Of a DNA stretch of 16,588 bases, positions 13,824 to 16,588 are shown piece after piece (position 1 is the first letter of the stretch; each line of letters begins with the position of its first letter). The translations under genes were made by a program, and so were the position numbers. The stretch covers positions 1 through 16,588 of the forward strand of contig JACRBO010000005.1 of the NCBI GenBank assembly GCA_016219235.1. The letters are read 5' to 3'. A model generated the notes under the pieces. It saw only the letters and a list, made by a program, of their open reading frames with translations. It was not told the origin of the DNA and did no database searches. This stretch comes from Chloroflexota bacterium (lineage in GTDB: Bacteria > Chloroflexota > Anaerolineae > Fen-1058).

Positions 13824-16226
13824 GTGCCAGGTTCTGCGCCGTCTCCGATTCGTATCTATCTGCTGGGCCGCTGTGAAGTGACGGCGCAACAAACGTCGCG
13901 ACGCGGCCAGCGCGTGTTGGGCGCTGCGGCCTGGACTCGCCGCAAAGCGCAGACGCTGTTGGCCCGCCTCGCGCTTGAGCCTGCGCGCCGGCTGCTCAAA
14001 GATCAAGCCCTCGATCTGTTGTGGCCCGATCAGCCGCCCGCCGCCGCCAGCAACAATCTTTACCGTACCATTCACGCGCTCCGTAAAACGCTCGATACTG
14101 CTTTGGGCACCGGCGCCGCCGACGCGATCTTCGCCTTTGAAGATGGCGCGTTGATCCTCGACGATGCGGTGTGGGTCGATGTTACCGAATTCGATCGACT
14201 GTGCGCCACCCCGACAAATGACCCTCAGCGCATTGCCAACTTGCAACAAGCCCTGGCGCTGTATCAAGGTGATCTGCTGCCCGATGATCTGTACGCCGAT
14301 TGGACGAGCACGCCCCGCGAAGCGCTGCGCCGACAACGCCGCGAGGTCAGCCTGGCGCTCGTCAAGCACTATCGTGACGTTCACGACTACACCAACAGCC
14401 TGGCGTTGTTGACGCCCCTGCTCACACCCGATCCCGCCGACGAAGTTGTTCATCGTGAATTGATGCGCGCTTATGCGCTGGGCGGTCGTCGCCATGATGC
14501 TTTACGCCAATATCAAGCCTGCGTCGAGGCGCTGGCCGCCGACCTGGACGTGCCGCCCGAACCGGAAACCACGGCGCTGTACGAACGAATTCTCAGTGGA
14601 GAGTTGTCGCCAGCGCCGGCGTCGACGGCCGGCGGAGAAGTCGCGGCGCTCAACGCAGCACTGAGCATCGAGCAGAGCCGACAGCTGATCGGGCGCAGCG
14701 CCGAATTTGAGTCACTGCGTAGTTGGCTGGAGATGGCCCGGAACGGGCAGGGCAAAACGATTTTGATCACGGGCGAGTCGGGCGTGGGCAAGACCCTGCT
14801 GGCCGCTGAGGGGATGTGCGCGGCGACGGGCGCGGGTATGACGCCGCTGTTCGGCGCGGCGTACGAGCAGGAAGGCCAGCTGGCCTATCAACCGTTTGTC
14901 GAGGCCTTCGATCGCTGTCTGTCTGATAGCCGCTGCCCGACCGAGCCGAACCCCATTACGCATTTCAAACGGCGCGGCACCGGCGATCCGCAGCAGGAAC
15001 AATGGGCCTTGTTCAACGCGGTCGCCGATTATCTGATCGATCTGACCCGGCAAGCGCCGGTGGTTTTCCTGATCGACGATCTGCACGCGGCGGATGAAGC
15101 CAGCCTGCGGCTATTTCATTATCTGGCGCGGCAGCTGCGCCAGGCCCCCGTGATCTTGCTCGCCACCTATCGCGCCGATCGCGCGGCGGCTTCGCCGTTC
15201 CGCGCGTTGCTCAACGCCCTGTATCGCGAGCACTTGAGCGAGACTGTGGCGCTGAGTCGTTTGTCGCCAGACGCAGTCGCGCAGCTGTTGGCGCTCACCC
15301 TCGGCGGGGAAGCTGCGCCCGAATTGACGGCTGCCATCGACGAGGTTAGCGAAGGCAACCCCTTCTTTGTCCAGGAAATTTCGCGCGCGTTGATCGATGA
15401 GGATCAGGTCGAACAACGCAGTGGGCGCTGGCGCTTGAAACGCGGCGCGGACTTGCGCGTGCCCGCCGAGCTAAGCGACTTGCTGCATGAACGGGTGACG
15501 CGGCTGGGCTCGGCGGTTGAAACCGCCCTGACGTCGGCCGCCGTGATCGGGCGCGAGTTCGGTTTTGACGCGCTGCGCGGTGTAGCGGGTCTGCCTGACG
15601 GCCCGTTGCTCGATGCGCTTGAGGCCGCGCTCAACGGTCGCTTGCTGGAAGAAACCGAGAACGGCTATCACTTTCGCCACGTTCTCATTCGCCGCACGTT
15701 GTATGACTCGCTCAGCCGCGTGCGGCGCGCGCGGCTGCATGGCCTGGCCGCCGCAACGCTCGAAGCCATTTACCTGCGGCGCGGCGCGTTCGACGCGAGC
15801 GCGATCGAGGCGAACGTTGAAGAGTTGGCCTTTCATTACGACTTGAGCGATCGACGCGAGCGCGCATTGGATTATCTGATTCAAGCCGGCCGCAAAGCGG
15901 CGCGGGTGTATGCATTTGAAGTCGCCGTCAACTATTACGAGCGCGCCCTGGCGTTGCTCGATGCGTTGGGCCTGCCCGATCCCGATCGGCGCTTGAAGCT
16001 GCTCGAATCGCTGGGCAAGTATTACAAGGTCCTGGCCGATACCCCCAGAGCGATCGCGGCCTTCGATCGCGCGCTCAACTTATCGAACGAGAATTGGCAG
16101 CTGCCGCTGCGCGATCGGGCGCGGATTCATCGCCTCGCAGCGATGGGCCTGTTGACGGCCGGCGAACTCGATCGAGCTGCGGCGCACCTGCAAGCGGCGC
16201 TGCACGATCTCGATCAGAGCGATTAG
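13824..16226 (+). CDS. SARP-type regulator with BTAD, AAA ATPase and TPR regions, prematurely stopped
   Basis: Large STAND-like transcription activator. GTG 13824 is chosen because GGGGAGG (13810-13816) precedes it by seven bases; the ATG at 13817 is out of frame and an in-frame TTG at 13746 lies inside the promoter. Order: winged-helix DNA-binding domain (about 7-90, IRIYLLGRCEVT, LARLALEP, NNLYRTIHALRKTL), bacterial transcriptional activator domain (about 110-255, ending AALAADLDVPPEPET), an AAA_16-type ATPase with Walker A GESGVGKT (K323) and Walker B VVFLIDDLHAAD (D418/D419), then TPR-like helices from about 620. The frame ends at TAG 16224-16226 after 800 residues in the middle of a TPR helix, and TPR sequence continues in the same frame beyond it. 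The gene is therefore truncated, or the TAG is a mutation or sequencing error (Glu or Gln codon expected). Target genes and signal are unknown. Confidence 0.85.
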   Translation: MPGSAPSPIRIYLLGRCEVTAQQTSRRGQRVLGAAAWTRRKAQTLLARLALEPARRLLKDQALDLLWPDQPPAAASNNLYRTIHALRKTLDTALGTGAADAIFAFEDGALILDDAVWVDVTEFDRLCATPTNDPQRIANLQQALALYQGDLLPDDLYADWTSTPREALRRQRREVSLALVKHYRDVHDYTNSLALLTPLLTPDPADEVVHRELMRAYALGGRRHDALRQYQACVEALAADLDVPPEPETTALYERILSGELSPAPASTAGGEVAALNAALSIEQSRQLIGRSAEFESLRSWLEMARNGQGKTILITGESGVGKTLLAAEGMCAATGAGMTPLFGAAYEQEGQLAYQPFVEAFDRCLSDSRCPTEPNPITHFKRRGTGDPQQEQWALFNAVADYLIDLTRQAPVVFLIDDLHAADEASLRLFHYLARQLRQAPVILLATYRADRAAASPFRALLNALYREHLSETVALSRLSPDAVAQLLALTLGGEAAPELTAAIDEVSEGNPFFVQEISRALIDEDQVEQRSGRWRLKRGADLRVPAELSDLLHERVTRLGSAVETALTSAAVIGREFGFDALRGVAGLPDGPLLDALEAALNGRLLEETENGYHFRHVLIRRTLYDSLSRVRRARLHGLAAATLEAIYLRRGAFDASAIEANVEELAFHYDLSDRRERALDYLIQAGRKAARVYAFEVAVNYYERALALLDALGLPDPDRRLKLLESLGKYYKVLADTPRAIAAFDRALNLSNENWQLPLRDRARIHRLAAMGLLTAGELDRAAAHLQAALHDLDQSD

Positions 16227-16588
16227 GACGCCATCGAACTGGCGCACGTGCTCTACAACGTCGCACAGCTGCACTGGCATCGGAATGAGTATCGTGAAGC
16301 CTTTGAGGTCTCGCAGCGCAGCCTGGCCGTGGCCGAGCGCTTGAACGATCGTGAAGCCATTGCGCGCGCCTTCGAGATGCTGGCATTGGCGTGCCATTCG
16401 CTGGGTGAATGGCAGATCGGGATTCAATACGAGCAACACCGCGCCGCGCTGGCCGGTCCCGGCCTCGACGTGAGCGATGCCTTCGACGTGCACCTTTGAC
16501 TGTGGGAATATCACCTGTACGGTGACAAGGGTTACGACGAGGTGAAGCAAGCCGTCAGCGCGACGCAGGATCAGGCCCGCCGCATGAA
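16227..16588 (+). pseudogene. In-frame continuation of the SARP/AAA protein's TPR region
   Basis: Directly after the TAG the same frame continues with TPR-like sequence: DAIELAHVLYNVAQLHWHRN, YREAFEVSQRSLAVAERL and FEMLALACHSLGEWQIGI. A second stop, TGA at 16497-16499, interrupts DAFDVHL/LWEYHLYGDKGYDEV, after which coding-like sequence runs to the window edge. A separate ORF could start at GTG 16248, but there is no ribosome binding site. This is the C-terminal part of the upstream gene, broken by two stops. Confidence 0.75.

Noticed and set aside
9226..16588. Genetic code change with UGA as a sense codon
   Set aside because: UGA ends intact genes normally here (kinase, regulator, ArsR-rhodanese), and the interrupted sites would need Trp and Cys for the same codon.
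1..16588. CRISPR arrays, tRNA or rRNA genes
   Set aside because: No regularly spaced direct repeats, cloverleaf-like segments or rRNA-like conserved stretches were seen.

Overview
The window (GC roughly 60% by eye) looks like a chromosomal stretch of a Chloroflexota bacterium, probably Anaerolineae-like. This is inferred from the mix of large SARP/AAA-ATPase/TPR regulators, Pro/Thr-linker lipoproteins, multihaem lipoprotein cytochromes, DsrE and rhodanese-type sulfur proteins, and a very strong excess of the palindrome CGATCG. No rRNA, tRNA or CRISPR array was seen.

Layout. (1) 1-1869, minus: an IS1182-like DDE transposase running off the left edge. It abuts a tyrosine recombinase (1996-2802, plus) whose N-terminus is missing. 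(2) 2803-4050: a scrapyard with an unrecognised 145-aa ORF, a one-frame chimera of a type I restriction HsdR tail and an acyl-CoA dehydrogenase tail, and one orphan Kelch repeat. (3) 4072-6125, plus: a membrane HisKA_3 histidine kinase translationally coupled to a NarL-type response regulator and closed by a clear intrinsic terminator at 6151-6200. (4) 6346-7500 and 7753-9021, plus: two haem lipoproteins. One is an ethylbenzene-dehydrogenase-type haem-binding protein with an atypical CX3CH motif. The other is an octahaem cytochrome c554-like protein on a collagen-like Gly-X-Y stalk. (5) 9045-9581: a second scrapyard with a chrA fragment (minus), a ynfA fragment (plus) with TGA at an expected Trp, a possible hsdS tail and palindromes. 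(6) 13450 down to 9696, minus: a compact sulfur/persulfide operon encoding an ArsR-rhodanese repressor, a CstB-like MBL-rhodanese-rhodanese enzyme, an MFS transporter and a DsrE-family protein. (7) 13824 to the right edge, plus: a divergent SARP-type regulator with AAA ATPase and TPR regions, interrupted by two in-frame stops near its C-terminus.

Most interesting point: the DsrE reading frame has an in-frame UGA exactly where the family has the first Cys of its CGTC redox motif. The rest of a normal DsrE C-terminus follows in the same frame. A small hairpin follows the UGA at a spacing compatible with a bacterial SECIS, and a terminator-like hairpin lies beyond the distal stop rather than near the UGA. 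This suggests a selenocysteine-containing (UGTC) DsrE protein serving a persulfide-handling operon. The main alternative is an ordinary nonsense mutation, because other genes in the window (ynfA remnant, SARP/AAA gene) also carry in-frame stops. No selenocysteine machinery lies in the window to settle it.

How the parts may work together (inference): persulfide or polysulfide relieves the ArsR-rhodanese repressor at an operator overlapping its promoter. The MBL-rhodanese oxidises persulfide, DsrE relays or reduces sulfane sulfur, and the MFS carrier exports a product. The lipoprotein cytochromes probably serve extracytoplasmic electron transfer, possibly under the neighbouring two-component system.
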